Shown: positions 10,845 through 23,861, numbered from the stretch's first letter. The stretch: DNA of 64,000 nt from Tamarix chinensis (GCA_030549775.1 CM060173.1:33600110-33664109); one strand, 5' to 3'. Numbers and translations: made by a program. Notes: generated by a model from the sequence alone, not told the origin.

Positions 10845-12240
10845 CTAATTAACCACACAATAAGAAAAGTAATTATATGTGCAATATAATTTATAACAAT
10901 TAATAGAATTATTTAAATACAAATTATGGATACATATATCATTCCCCTCTGAAACCTGAATAATACTTTCAAAAGGACTTAGATCAGAAACATTAAAAGA
11001 ATCACTAACATTACCAAATTTAGTAGGCAAATCAATTTTATAAGCATTATCATTAATTCTTTCTAATACAGTGAAAGGCCCATCTCCCCTAGGATCCAAT
11101 TTTGACTTCCTAAGTGTTGGAAAATGTTCTTTCCTGAGGTGTACCCAAACTAAGTCTCTTGTTTGAAAGACCATTTTCTTTCACTTTTTATTAGCATTCT
11201 CAGCCATTTATTAAACCCTCTTATTAATCTGTTGACTTACAGATTCATGCAGTTTCTTCATATTTGTAGCACGAGATTCAACATCAAAATTATGCAACTC
11301 AAAATTAGGTAAAGGACTCAAATCAAGGAGAGTTAAGGGATTAAATCCATATACAATTTCAAAAGGTGTTTTCTTAGTTGTAGAGTGTAATTTTCTGTTA
11401 TAAGCAAATTCTACCTGTGGTAATACAGTTTCCCATTGTCTAAGACATTTTTCAAGGACCACTCTCAACATATTACCTAAGGTTCTATTCACTATCTTTG
11501 TTTGTCCATCAGTTTGAGGGTGATATGTAGTTGAAAATAAAAGCTTAGTTCCCAGTTTACCCCATAAAACCTTCAAAAAATGACTCAGAAATTTAACATC
11601 CTTATCAGATACTATTGTTTTAGGTATCCCATGCAATTTGACTATATAAGAAAATAATAAATCAGCTACAGTCACAACATCATTAGTTTTATTGCAAGTT
11701 ACAAAATGGGCCATCTTACTAAATCTATCTATTACAACCATTATTGAATCTTTAACCCTATTAGTTCTAGGCAATCCCAAAACAAAATCCAAAGAAACAT
11801 CAGTCCAGGGCTGATTAGGAATAGGTAATGGAGTATACAACCCAAAAGGTTTTGATGTGGACTTAGCCTCTCTACAAGCTACACAATTAACATAGTATTT
11901 TAACACATCTTTCTTCATATGAGGCTAGTAAAAATGATAAAAAAATATGTCCAAAGTCTTTTGAAATCCTAAATATTCCATTAATCCACCATTATTTGCT
12001 TCTTGAATTAATAATCCTCTATATGAACAATCATGTATGCATAGTCTATTTTCTATAAATAAGTAGCCCTCATAGATATAATATTTTCCTTGTGCAGTGG
12101 TTTCACAATCTTTATATATTTCTTTAAAGTCATGATCCTCCAAATATAAAAGTTTAACACAATAAAATCCCAACAAAGTAGCATCTACAGTATTTAGCAA
12201 TACATGTCTTCTAGATAAGGCATCTGCCACTATATTGTCA
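10845..12240 (-). pseudogene. integrase of gypsy copy B
   Basis: On the minus strand the zinc-finger region (from about 12,230) leads to [16 protein letters not shown], the same TAG-for-Trp nonsense codon as in copy A, at about 11,923-11,925. The core (11,918-11,211) keeps the three acidic positions: [26 protein letters not shown] and [14 protein letters not shown] stop pair near 11,208 separates the core from the C-terminal tail (11,174-10,845), which carries VWVHLRKEHFPTLRKSK. It is non-functional as it stands. Confidence 0.87.
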
Positions 12241-13682
12241 CCTCCTTTTTTATATTTAATTATGTAGGGAAAAATTTCAATAAATTCAATCCATTTTCCC
12301 TATCTTCTATTTAATTTTGATTGGATTTTTAGATACTTTATAGCTTCTTGATCAGTATTTATAACAAACTTTCTAGGCCATAAATAATGTTGCCAAACCT
12401 CTAAGGCTCTTACTAAAGCAAATAATTCCTTTTCATGTGTAGAGTAATTTAAAGTATTGCCATTTAATTTCTCACTAAAATAAGCTATAGCTCTACCCTC
12501 TTGAGAAAGTAAAACCCCTATTCCCAAACATGAAGCATCACAATCTAATTCAAACATTTTCTCAAAGTCAGGAAGGACTAGTACAAGCGCTTGTGTTAGT
12601 TGGGTTTTAAGATTTTCAAAAGATTTTTGTTGCTCTAAGCCCCATTTAAAACCATTTTCCTTTTTTTTTTATTGCTGTTAAGGGAGCAGCTATAGTACTA
12701 AAGTTCCTAATAAATCTACGATAAAAAGAACAAAAACCATGGAAACTTCTAACTTCAGTCACTGTCTTAGGTACAGGCCACTCTTGTATGGCTTTAATGT
12801 TTTCCTTATCAACAGATATGCCATCCTTACCAAAAAAAAATCCTAGGAATACTACAATATCTAAAAAAAAAACCTAGATTTAGCTAAATTAGCATACAAC
12901 TGTTCTGCCTTAAATACATCTAAAATGACTCTCAAATGTCTCAAATGCTCTTCTAGGGATTTACAGTAAATAAGTGTATCATCAAAGTAAAAAACTACAA
13001 ACTTTCCAATAAAGTTTCTAAGCACATGGTTCATAAGCCTCATGAAGGTACTTAGAGCATTGAATAATCCAAATGGCATAACTAACCACTCATATAACCC
13101 AAAATTGGTTTTAAAAGTTGTTTTTCACTCATCTCCCGGCTTCATCCTAATTTGATGATATCCACTCTTTAAATCTATTTTTGAAAAAACTACAGCACCA
13201 TGGAGAAGATCTAACATTTCATCTAACCTAGGTATAGGATACCTATACTTAACGGTTATCTTGTTTACTGCTCTACTATCTATGTACATCCTCCAACTTC
13301 CATCTTTCTTTAGAACTAAGAGTACTGGGACATCACAGGGACTCATTGACTCCTTAATATAACCCTTACTCAATAATTTAGAAACATGTCTCTTTAATTC
13401 CTTAACTTCCTCATGGTTAGCCCTATAAGTAGGCCTATTTGGAATAACAACTCTTGGTATAAAATCTATTTGATGTTATATGCCCCTTAGTGGAGGTAGT
13501 CCATGGGGAATCTCTTCAAGGAATAACTCACTATATTCCTCTAATAGTTTTATAACATTATCAGGTACATCCTCACTTAACTCTAGATGACACTCATAGC
13601 ACTCCTTATAGACCATCAGATATACATTTGATCGCTGCCTAATAGCCTTTTCAACATCTCCTCTTTTAGCATAAAACCTAGA
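12241..13682 (-). pseudogene. reverse transcriptase and RNase H of gypsy copy B
   Basis: Pieces in minus-strand order: the protease-RT linker (from 13,682, with a stop in the RGI-HQIDF stretch), fingers and palm (13,373-13,125, KDGSWRMYIDSRAVNK and [19 protein letters not shown]), then a TGA replacing Trp at 13,125-13,127. The palm core (13,079-12,861) carries [10 protein letters not shown]-rich run near 12,865 breaks the frame. RNase H (12,557-12,300, [16 protein letters not shown]) follows. Homopolymer runs near 12,660 and 12,835 add further shifts. Confidence 0.87.
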
Positions 13683-15479
13683 TTATTTCTTAACCTCCTT
13701 TAAACTAGTTCTAGCCTCTACACTTTGTTTAGTTAATTCCTTATAATAATATTTTATTTTAATTTGATCATCAAAGATTTCTTTTGGAGTCATAGGTGCT
13801 AAAATAATTTTATTATCATCCTTATGTATAGTATATCTATTCTTGTACCCATCATGTGTTACTCTTCTATCATATTGCCATGGCCTTCCTAATAATAAAT
13901 GGGAAGCCTGCATTGGAACAATGTCACATAAAACAAAATCTTCATACTTACCTAATTTTAAGTTTACTAGAACATGTTGACTAACCTTAACATCTCCTAA
14001 TTCATTTAACCATTGCAACCTATAGGGTTTTGGATGTCTAGTGGTTGGTAAACCTAATTTAGATACTAATAAAGTACTAGCAGCATTTATACAACTACCA
14101 CTATCTATTGCCATATTAAAACACTTATCATCAATTAAGCACTTAGTAAAAAATATGTTTTCTCTTTGTATTGCATTTGGATCAGGTAACTTATTACTAT
14201 TTAATGCCCTACGCACAACAAAAAGGTCTCTACTAATTGGAAGTTCTATCTCTTCTTCTGAATCACTATTATCATCCCTAATCATGTTAACCTCTAATTC
14301 TTCTTCTCCAGATTCAGACTCTATATCTCTAGATTCTCTAATCAAGATATTCCTCTTATTAGGACATTCAGAAGCTATGTGACCTAATCCCCCACACTTA
14401 AAACACTTTATGTCTCTAGTTCTGTTAGGGCCATTAATAGGATTAGCTGCTACAGTTTTTCCTTTATCAAATATGTTTCCTACCTTAGCCTCATTACCTT
14501 TACCTCTAGACTCAAACTTCCCATTATTCTTCCAGTTTCCAAAACTATGTTCTCCAAAATTCCTCTTCAGAGTATTCCTAATCCCAATTCTAGGGGGTTT
14601 ATACTGCCTAGTTCTCCTTATTTGACTTTCTATATTTGTGTCTATATTAACCATCTCACTCAAGGTTCCATAGGGATATAACTCTACCTTATCAGCTATC
14701 TCAGAATTTAACTCAATCAAGAATCTGGCCATTGTGGCATCCTCATCCTCAACAATTCCTATTTTGATCACTAACATCTCTAATTCCTTAAAGTACTCAT
14801 CCATAGACCTATTACCCTGATTTAATGTTTGCAGCTTTTTATGTAATTCCCTATAATAATAACTTGGAACAAACCTTTTTCTCATCAAAATTTTAATTTC
14901 ATCCCATGTCTGTATAGGTAGTTCTCCACTCCTACACCTAGTTAAAACAAGGTTATGATACGAGGAAGATGCATAGTCTGTGAATTCTACTACTACTACT
15001 TTAATTTTCTTTTCATCATAATAATTGTGGCACTCAAACACTAATTCTTTCTTTCTTTCCCACTCAAAGTAATAATCAGGATCATTCCTCCCATTGAATC
15101 CAAGTATATGAAATTTAAGGTTACCTATGTTCCTATCAACCTGATCTAATTCTCTTTCCTGCCTATTAACCTGTCTTGGTCTCCTATCACTATTATTGGA
15201 TATTTGATCTTCTAGTTCATCTAAGTTAGTTAAAGGGGGAATCCTATTTCTAGGGTCCATGGGAGCCCTTCGTAATACCTGAGCAATTTGGTAATTTATC
15301 TTATTATTCTGCAAATCATTGATTCTAATTTCTTGCTCTCTTATTCTCTGCTCCAGGTTAGCAGATAATACAACTAATTGGGCAGTCATTTGTTTTTGAA
15401 ATGTCCTAAGTGTTTCTAACAGATCATTACTAGATACGGATATAGATTGGTTCACAGATTGGCTGTTATTAGACATCAT
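13683..15479 (-). pseudogene. gag-protease of gypsy copy B (open 598-residue frame)
   Basis: This is the longest open retroelement frame of the pair. The ATG at 15,477-15,479 is the first in frame, after a non-coding leader. An N-terminal coiled-coil-like stretch (residues about 20-65) precedes the gag core (about 105-290), the CCHC knuckle CFKCGGLGHIASEC (about 365-380) and a protease with the DSG motif (about 460). It stops at 13,683, before RT, by a nonsense codon at a place where the family reads on. The frame is intact but belongs to an element with dead pol, so it could at most supply gag in trans. Confidence 0.85.
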
Positions 15480-15766
15480 GAATCCTATCTTTATTCACTT
15501 TATAAAGAAAAAGAAAAACACAGATAGTCACTCAATTTACAAGGAACAACACACTTTACTATCAATTCAACCAAAAATAGTAAATTGAACACACTTATAA
15601 TAAAGGGATCGCAGTACAATTAAACAATTAGAAGGATTTACTAAAATATCACTATAATATCAAATAGTTGTTGACCCACACAGAGTAATAAAATTTCAAG
15701 AAAGGAACGAAATTACCACACCAACAAATGTTGGCGAATAAGTCGAATAATAAGTTAGGACCCCTT
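15480..15766 (-). other. untranslated leader of gypsy copy B
   Basis: AT-rich DNA between the gag start and the point where very long LTR 3 resumes. I see no TGGTATCAGAGC-type primer-binding site and no LTR match. The right limit is approximate. Confidence 0.45.
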
Positions 15767-17150
15767 TACTTTAACATAGACTTTTGATAGGTTAATCTTA
15801 GTGTTAACTTTTACTTTAACATAGACTAATGACCTTAGGGTTTACCTTAATAATTGAAAATAAAGGAAAATGTTTAATTATGGAACAAGAATTGTTGTGC
15901 TATGTGTGAAATATGTACTAACCCTTAAAGTGGAGAACCTTAAGTTCAAGAGTAGTTGCTTTATAAGGGTAGATAACCTAGTCATGAGGTAGGGTCCATC
16001 AATTTTTTTGGTTCATTAACATGTCATTGTTCCCTAATAAGGCTCTAGTCTACTCTGTAGGTAACTTACAAACCCTATATGGGGCATTGATACTTAAGGA
16101 TTAGGTGTCATATATTGGGAAGGTATTGTGTTGCCTTGTGTAATAGTATGACCAGAGATCTTTTATGCCTCTAGGTTGGATAGTTAGGAGGGTACTGTGA
16201 TACCTTGTGTGTTGGTATAATCAGTGAACTTTTATGTCTTCTAGTTGTTCTTGTATCCCCTTGAGTATATAAAAAAATTAAAAATAATTATCATTATATC
16301 AACATATTTATTGGATTCGTTGGTAGTAGCCTTTGTGCTTAGCTATGGTTTGGTAGTAGCCTTGGGCCTACCTATGGTTTGGTATGATACCTTTTAGCCC
16401 TACTTGTGATATTATAAAGTTATTTGATATTGTGCATTTGAGCCCTACATATGGTATTATAGATATTATTGGTTTGGTATTAAAATATGAGATATATTGA
16501 TGCTTATTGTGTTGAGATTTTTTCTAACCATTACTTTAGAAAGTATCTCTTGTATGATTGTTTAAAAAGCTTCACCATGTTCTAAATGAATGATCATGAG
16601 TAATATGTGGTTTTGGAGATTTTTTTTTATTACATGTATATTTCAATATCTTGTACCATGTTTTGTTAGAATTCCATTGATGTGTTCCATGTGGGATTTA
16701 AATATTAGTTTTGTATAATGGGTTACTCGGTATATTAGTACTTATTAGTTCCATTTTATGGTCCCCTTCCTATCTAGTGGATAAGGCTTGATGGCTTCTG
16801 CTATGGATTGAGAGTTAGGATTGTTTGGGGGTTCACCCGATAACTTTTGATCTAGATATTTCTTGGACTCTCATGTCCCCTTCTATGTTTCTTTCCTCAT
16901 TAGATTGTAACTATTTCATGATGTTTTGGACTATTAGGACATTATTATTCTACATTGAGTTCTATGTTTTTATTTTTTTATTTTTATGGTTTCTGTTAAT
17001 TTAAGTAAAGTTACTTTTAGCCTTATCACATAGTATAAGAATGGTAGAGGATGCCAAAGTTACGTTAGGTGTGGTGGTAACATCCTCCATTTTTGTAACA
17101 AATACTTCCACAAAACAAAAACTTTAAGTTCCAAATTTTGGGGTGTTACA
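15767..17150 (+). repeat. right part of very long LTR 3
   Basis: The last 1.3 kb follow the end regions of solo LTRs 1 and 2: a GGTTACTCGGTAT...TATCTAGTGG block (about 16,720-16,785), then an AGCCTTATCACATAGTATAAG...GGTGGTAACATCCTCC block (about 17,020-17,092), which corresponds to the TTAGCACTTGGTACTGG...GGTAACATCCCC block of the others. It ends GGGGTGTTACA at 17,150, the same terminus as LTRs 1 and 2. Chromovirus integrase resumes 4-5 bases later. A short repeated phrase, TATGGTTTGGTA-GCCTT-GCCTA, occurs at 16,320-16,450. Confidence 0.7.
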
Positions 17151-18244
17151 TAAAGCATCTCCATGGCCTTCATCTCGACACTCCCTACTTTGAAAGGATG
17201 TGGTTTCTTCATGGTACTAGTGGATCAATTTTCTAAGTATGTAACCTTCTTCCTTACCCCATGAGATTGTACTGCCGAGGAAGCTAGGCACCTCTTCATC
17301 AAGAATGTTATGAAAGATTCAGGCATTCCTTGGACCATAATCAATGGCCAAGACCCAAAATTTACAAGGAATTTTTGGAGGGAACTATTTAAGCTCATAG
17401 GCTTGAATATTTACTTTTCCAAAATTTTCACTCACAAACTTATAAGCAAATGTAACTTGTGAACTACTTGTTGGAGGTCTATTTGGTTCAATTTGTAAGT
17501 GCCAACTTGAAGAACTGGGAAAATACATGGATGTAGCCTAATTCTCTTATAATCTCTAGTAGAGTGAGTCCACAAAAAAGATTCCTTTTGAGTTGGTGAT
17601 GGATTACAATCGAAATCTCTGTAGGAGTTGGCTAAAGGATATACCAGACCTAACCATGCAACCTTTAAAATTCTGAAAGGGTGGGATGAGTAGTTTGATT
17701 TAGCTAAGGTAAATTTGACTAAGGATACTATGAGAGTGAAGAAGTGGATAGATAAAAAGAGGAAATCTAAGGCATTCTAAGTAAGGGATGAAGTCATGGG
17801 GAAAAATTCTAACCCAATAGTTGAAGGTATATTGAAAGGTACACAAGGCCTTGCATGGAGGTATGTGGTACTATAGCTGATTGTGAAGAAGGTTGGAAAT
17901 CCTTCTTAAAAGTTGGAGTTGCTTGCAAAGTTAAAGGTTCACCTAGTTTTCTATGTGATTCTTTTAAAACCTTATCACAAGGATGAAGATGATCCAAGTA
18001 GGGTTAAATCCTCTCAAGCATGACCTATGAATATTGTATCCTACAAAAGGGAGGTTGTAGAGGTGGTGGCTTATAGAGAGAAGATAGCAAGAGGAGTCCC
18101 CAAGCACACTGAATACCTCATGTGCTAGAAGGGTCTACAAGATAGCAAGGTAAATTGGGAGCACAAGGAGGGCTTATGATAGTACTGTGACTAAATTGAG
18201 GCTTTTAAGACCATCAAGGACTTAATAATGACATTAAGGGCTTT
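17151..18244 (+). pseudogene. chromovirus integrase and chromodomain remnant, right half
   Basis: It resumes the integrase core interrupted at 6,345: SISMAFISTLPTLKG (about 17,157), VDQFSKYVTF (about 17,222), the second-aspartate region GQDPKFTRNFWRELF (about 17,345-17,390) and debris of the third block near 17,430. The GKN-type tail and a C-terminal chromodomain follow: ARGVPKHTEYLMC and DSKVNWEHKE (about 18,088-18,168), matching the chromodomain KxxxEYLVKW...SxxTWE pattern. Numerous stops make it non-functional. The chromodomain supports a chromovirus assignment; in such elements it guides integration to heterochromatin. Confidence 0.85.
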
Positions 18245-18261
18245 GGTAGGGGAGGATTTCA

Positions 18262-18820
18262 TGACCTAGTCATTTTTTTTCACATTTTGTCTAAAAAATT
18301 CTAAAATGTTATAAAGTTGTGTAGAATTTAAAATATAAGAGTCTATAATAGTGTGGTAACTTATGTAAATATCTAGGGATGTCCTAAAATGTTGTGAAAC
18401 TCTCTAGAAATCTTAAGACTAGAAGATTCATTAAAGGATCTAGAAAAGCCTCCCAAAATATCTTGTATTCTAGAAGTGCCCCTAAAAATATCTTAGAGTT
18501 ATGGAAGATCTAGAACCTTCTATCATAGGGAAGTGGGGAGGGAGACCTTAATTATAAAACGAGGAGGAACCATTTGCTCCCACCATCAATGGAAGTTGTA
18601 TGATATTTACTCACTCATCAATAAAAGCATTCTCATCATACACACAAACACTCTTAACACTTTCTCTATGATTCTAAAGTTTTTCAAGTTTTGGTGTGCT
18701 TAATTGTCATTTAAGACTTGGTTATAGCCTGAGTGTAGGGAAGGCTAATTTAGTGAGCACTAAAGAATTTGTTCTTCTAAGTATTACACTAGAAAGACTT
18801 AGGTGAAATAATTCACTGCA
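18262..18820 (+). repeat. 3' LTR of the split chromovirus (boundaries approximate)
   Basis: A polypurine tract GGTAGGGGAGGATTT (18,245-18,259) is followed by TGACCTAG. Inside, a TATA-like ATTATAAAA (about 18,551) lies downstream of a GGGGAGGGAGACC block, and a likely R/U5 region (18,600-18,720) follows. An end at TTCACTGCA (18,820) gives about 559 bp. No 5' LTR is present in the window for comparison. Confidence 0.55.
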
Positions 18821-19975
18821 TGAGACATTCTTGTTAATACACGATCACCTACTTCTTACTTTATGAATGAGACAACCACAACTCCACCACCACAATTCAC
18901 ACTTTTCCAACCTTCATGCTGGTTCACCTTAGTAGTTCCCATTTTCAATGACCTTGGATTCCATTACCTCACAATCTCCATCTATCTTCTCTTGTTCTCC
19001 TCTAACAACATTGGAGCTCGATTTGGTCCAATCACTAATTTTTTCTCTAATTAATTTTATTATCCATTCTTTTCCTTCTCTCTTGACCTCTCTTTTTCTC
19101 TTGGAACACACTTTTCCGCACCTCTTTCACATAGATTACCTCTGAAGACTCATCTTCGGCACAAAAATAGAGAAAATATAGACTATTATTCTTAGACACT
19201 GTGCCACCATTAACTCTATTGTTAATGGCTCTAACATTTTCATTAGCAATGTTGAAGTTACTCAATTTGACCACTAACATTGTAATGTTATTTGATACCA
19301 TACTTATAATTCACATAATTAGCTTTGGAGTTCTTACTTTGTCTCTAAGGTTTAAGTATCTTGAATTAATTGATCTATCTATCAATAGCTAAAGGATTAA
19401 ATGTGTAGTGTATTGGCCAAAGTGCATTGGCTGGAGATTAAGTTGTTGAAAATGGATTTAAAATAATGAGAAAGGTTGGGAATCATAATATTCATCAATT
19501 CTTTCAATATCCAAAATTAAATAGGAAATATATCGTTAGTTCCTACTCTCCAATCTTATTTCCCCATAACATGTCCAACACACTCCTTTCCTAAGCTTTC
19601 TCTTCAGTCAGCATATTGAGTTTTCCTTTGTTCTTAGAGGATGATAGCCGAGACATTAGAAGCTAAAATGCCATTGGTATAAGGGACATACTACTGACAT
19701 GCCATGTCCAATCATCCTTTAGAGAAGAACTTGAGAACTTGTTTTACATTTAATAACAATTTTGTAGAGAAGCCTTCAATGAACGTTTAACCTATTGAGT
19801 TGAAAGAGTAGAGAAAGAACATTTTCTCTTGGTTGGGTGTCAGCTTTGGTTAGTGGAATAAAGCTAAGGTAAGTGCCTTATTCATCCAATTATGGTGATC
19901 AAGTTGACATAGGGATGTATACTATGGTAATAAGGTAATAAGATAGACCAAGGTAATTTTTTTTTGGTAGACCCA
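18821..19975. other. unassigned spacer between the chromovirus and the Athila element
   Basis: I recognise no gene or element. Short open frames at 18,863-19,392 occur on both strands over the same bases, show no known motif and have no gene-like structure. The last 150 bp contain ATGG/GGTAA phrases like the array to the right of the Athila element (34,740-35,580), as expected if that array was the insertion target. Confidence 0.5.
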
Positions 19976-20979
19976 TTATAAACTAAAAATTTCCCAAATT
20001 TGTATCTTGCTTTCCCTTCATTTATGTAGTCTTATTTGGCATCTTGTTTGTGTTACTGGTTTCTTGATTATGGTTTTTAGGAAACTTCGCATAAATGCAA
20101 AGATCTAAGGAAATGATGCATGTAATCAAGAAATTATCAAATATAGAAGGCATTGAATGAAGATAACCAATCTTTGATGTCTTTGGAGAAGTGATGAGGG
20201 TTAAAAAGCTAAGCATAGTTGCAAAGGAAGTAAGAGGAGGAAGAAATGAGTGTTTCATGGCCAGCTAGTGAAACCTTGCACATCCATGCAACTCTAAGTC
20301 ATTCATATGTAGAGAGAACTAAAGTTGCATGGCTAGCGAGTGCAACCTTACGCAACTATGCAACTGTCGAACAACACTTTGCATAACATTTCCTTACATG
20401 ACCAAAACACACCCTTGCACAACCATGCATGTATATTCTGCCAAGAGTTAAAAAGCTACACAATTAACCAATGCAGCCTTGCATGGCCGCGCAACCAACA
20501 TTTATAGGAACAACACACGATTTTCTCCCACAATCTTCCACTCTTTTCTGTGTTGAACCAAACTAAATATATGGGGAAGGAGGGATTACCATATTGGGGG
20601 AGAAAAGAAGGCTTAATTCTATGTATTATTCTCAAGCAAAAACAACTCATTGTAATTTACTTTTGATTCTTAGGAAATTTTTGTTCTTGAATTAAGACTA
20701 GTTAAGTGTGTATCTCAACTCTACAAATCCTTATTTTTATCTTCAATATATGGTTTAATCTTTTCAATCTCCTTTCCGTTATTTTTTATATTTGCAATAT
20801 GCATGTAAATTATATTTATTTTCTACATTTCTTTCAATTCACGAGTGAGTAATTATTTTTTCTAGGCTTAAAATAAGCTCTATTTGTTATGAATAGAATG
20901 ATTTAATTTATATATTGTATGCATGGTTCATATAGGCTATTTCATATGTTAGAAATTATTGGTATTAGTTGATTTGAAA

Positions 20980-21028
<49 letters not shown>

Positions 21029-21502
21029 GTTGACTATATTTTGGAAGGTTGAAATTAATGTTAGAAAATTAATATATGAATAGGAATTCAGTTGATCATG
21101 AGAATAGACAATTGGTTCTTAGGGACTGATTTAATTGGTGGTGCTTAATGGATTTAATATAATTTATTAGTCATGAAATGAGTTAATAAATTATATTAAG
21201 TACATTCTTAGTCCTTGAAAGAGGCTAGTGAATTACAATTGATCGACTGTTCAAGGTAATTTTTAACTATACTATTCATTTTTGAATATCTAAACTGTGA
21301 ATGAAGTTTAATCTGAGGCTTTACATCTATAGTTTTAGAATATACAATTTATTAGTTATTTTATTATTTACTTCCATTTTATCACTTTATAATGATCTAA
21401 ATAGCTGAAGTAATAAAAATCTATAATTGATTGTGAAGTCTCTATGGATATAATCTTGACATGCTACAAAGAAGCCGTGCACTTTCGGCTTAGCAACCAT
21501 CA
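19976..21502 (+). repeat. 5' LTR of the Athila element
   Basis: Matches 33,234-34,739 throughout, including GGCATCTTGTTTGTGTTAC (20,038-20,056), AAATGCAAAGATCTAAGGAAATG (20,094 on), GTTGCATGGC and TTGCACAACCATGCATGT words, an (AT)n tract (about 20,983-21,024) and the end GCAACCATCA. The first base pair reads TT rather than TG, a likely point mutation. The TATA position is degraded (AAATATATGG, about 20,564) compared with TATAAAAGG in the 3' LTR. Confidence 0.9.
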
Positions 21503-21504
21503 AG

Positions 21505-21526
21505 TTTTTGGTCCCATTGTCGGGGA
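21505..21526 (+). other. Athila primer-binding site
   Basis: TTTTTGGTCCCATTGTCGGG begins two bases after the 5' LTR. It resembles the tRNA-Asp-complementary TGGCGCCGTTGCCGGGGA used by Athila elements, with a few C-to-T type changes. Confidence 0.8.
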
Positions 21527-23170
21527 ATTCAGTAAATTGATATTGACTCTTTTGTTATTAAGCTAGACTAGATTTTTCCTTAGTTATCTTTACTTTTGCT
21601 CTTTTCTTTCCTACCTTGATAGTTTGTCATTTTTCATCTTCAAGAACCTTATATGCCTCCAGTTGTTTTGAATCCTTAAATCAAGAGAACATTAAGTGAA
21701 TTAAGAACTTGGGTATGTGAAATGAAAGCAAGAAAAAGTTCCAAAGTCATGGATGACACAGATGGAGGAGATGAGTAGAATTGCTCTCTTAGGGAGTTTG
21801 CATCTCCTAACACTTATGGAATGCAATCAAGTATTAGGAAGCCAAATGTTGTCACCAACAATTTCGAATTGAAGCCTGCATTCTTTAATATGGTGCATCA
21901 AAATCAATTGGTGGTAGCGTGATGAAAGATCCAAATTTGCACATTTCAATCTTCCTAGAGCACTATGATACATTAGATATGAATGGAGTTTCAGATGATG
22001 CTATCAAAGCTAAGGTTGTTCCCTTTCATGTTACGGGACAAGGAAAGGGCTTGGTTCGAGTCACTTCCTCCCAACTCTATCACTACTTGGGATTAACTCT
22101 CACAAGCATTCCTTGACAAGTATTTTCCTTCAAGCAAGATGGCTCAATTAAAGTATCAAATAACAACCTTTATGTAAAAATAAGGGGAATCATTATATGA
22201 TTCTTGGGGGAGGTATAAAGACCTCTTGAACATTTTCCCACATCATCGATTGGAAGACTGGTTAATTGTCCATACCTTCTGAAATACCCCAAAACTAATT
22301 ATTTCAAGATATTATTAAATAAGGATTTATTGGGAAATTAATTTAATTTTTTTTGGAATAAGAGAAATTTATTTAGGGAAAATTAATAGGAACTTATGAA
22401 TATTTTTATAAAGGAAAAACTAGGCTTTTTGTTAATTAAAAAGAAATTTAGGAAAACTATTTAAAAAACCCTAAAGTAGCCTAAAAAGAAAATTTAATAT
22501 TATTTAAAATAAATTTTTTATTTTAGATACCTAAATTATTCAAATTAATTTATTTAAACCCAAAACCTTAAATTTTCCTTTCCCTTTTTTTTTCGTTTTT
22601 TCTTTTTCTTTCCTCCTTTTTCTTTCTTTTCTTTCTTTCTTCATTTTTTTTTCTCCCGCCGGTTGGGCCTGATGCGGCCTAACCCACCTCTCCTTCTCCT
22701 TCCTCCGCGGCCCAGCGCCATTGCCTCCTTCATGCGGCATCCGAACGCCGCGTTTTGACTTGCTTCTTGTTGAGACGCTGTGTCTCATTTAATGACCAAA
22801 TTAACTGACTGTGATCGGCCTGGTTCTCTCCCTTTTCTTTTTTTTCCCGGCCGACCGGTTCACCCCCTCCCTCATTCCTTCTTCCTCCCTTCTCCTCCAT
22901 CGACGCATCCTGCAACTTCCGCCCCCAAAAATGGCGGCGCCGACCACAAGGATTTTGACCGGCCGATTCACCCCTCTTTTTATCCCTCTTGACTTGCACA
23001 TTGGCTTAGCATGATTGACTATCCTCAACTCTCACTCATTCCCTCTCTTTTTCTTCGCAAAATTGACCCCGACCCAAACAATCGCCGACCAGTTTCTGCC
23101 ACTGGCCACCCAAACCCTAGCATCCAATACCATCCCGGCAACCCCCAAAACCCTAATAACCCATCTAAAC

Positions 23171-23180
23171 TCTATAAATA
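23171..23180 (+). promoter_or_regulatory. TATA box of solo LTR 1
   Basis: TCTATAAATA sits in a context (ACCCATCTAAAC before it, TCC after it) shared with solo LTR 2 at 49,811-49,820. It lies about 0.89 kb inside the LTR, so transcription would leave a 2.7 kb R-U5. Confidence 0.75.
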
Positions 23181-23636
23181 TCCTAGTTGTGGATGTTTTT
23201 GAAGCTTCTTCCTTCCCGAAAACCTAAGTGAGAACCACTCGCCACCGCGACTTCAGATGCATGTTCCGCTGCTGATAGCAACCTCAGCGCCACCACCGCA
23301 TTCCAAATTCTTCCTTGCAATTCCCTCTATCTAACTAAACCCTTCACATCCTTCAATTATTCTTGCACGAGTTGCCATAGCCGTGCAAAATCTCTTGCCC
23401 ATCTCGCAAAATTATGTACCCCGCAACCTTTAAGCTGCCGTCCGCCACCACTGCCTCCACTTCTATTACCCCCTGCTCCACCCAAAAACTCCCTCTTATT
23501 CTCCTACACTAAACCATAACTTTATTTTCTCTTTTCCCCTCCTCCTTCCCTCTTTTTCTTCATCTTTTGCCCTCTTAGACTCTTTTTCCAGCCACCACCG
23601 TGCACCACCGCCGGTGCCGCCCATATGCTTTATAGT

Positions 23637-23861
23637 GTTATTATTACTATTTTAATTAATAATAATAATAATAATATTATTATTATCTTTATTATTTTAA
23701 TATTATTATAAATAATATATGTCATTAATATTATTAAATAGCATTTCATTATTTAGGGGTAGGGTCGAAACCCTACCTTGTAATTTTAAGGCTTAGATTA
23801 TTATTATTATTAAGATTTCTATTAATATTACTATTATTAGTAATAGTTTGTTATTATTAAA

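Larger units (their letters stand above)
10150..15766 (-). mobile_element. Ty3/gypsy LTR retrotransposon, copy B (minus strand, 5' LTR missing)
   Basis: Read on the minus strand, a leader (15,766-15,480), gag-protease, RT-RNase H, integrase and a 3' LTR follow in gypsy order. It is the same family as copy A: gag, protease and integrase are alike over most residues. I find no second copy of the 3' LTR sequence upstream of gag, where very long LTR 3 resumes directly. The 5' LTR was therefore deleted, or the copy was truncated on insertion. RT and integrase carry nonsense codons and frameshifts, while gag-protease is open. Confidence 0.85.

Noticed and set aside
15767..17150. Candidate 5' LTR of gypsy copy B
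   Set aside because: It does not match the copy B 3' LTR (10,150-10,805) and ends in GGGGTGTTACA like the very long LTR family.
22540..23228. Cluster of basic or proline-rich ORFs on both strands
   Set aside because: GC- and pyrimidine-rich U3 and leader of solo LTR 1; overlapping frames, no domain, equivalent frames not conserved in solo LTR 2.
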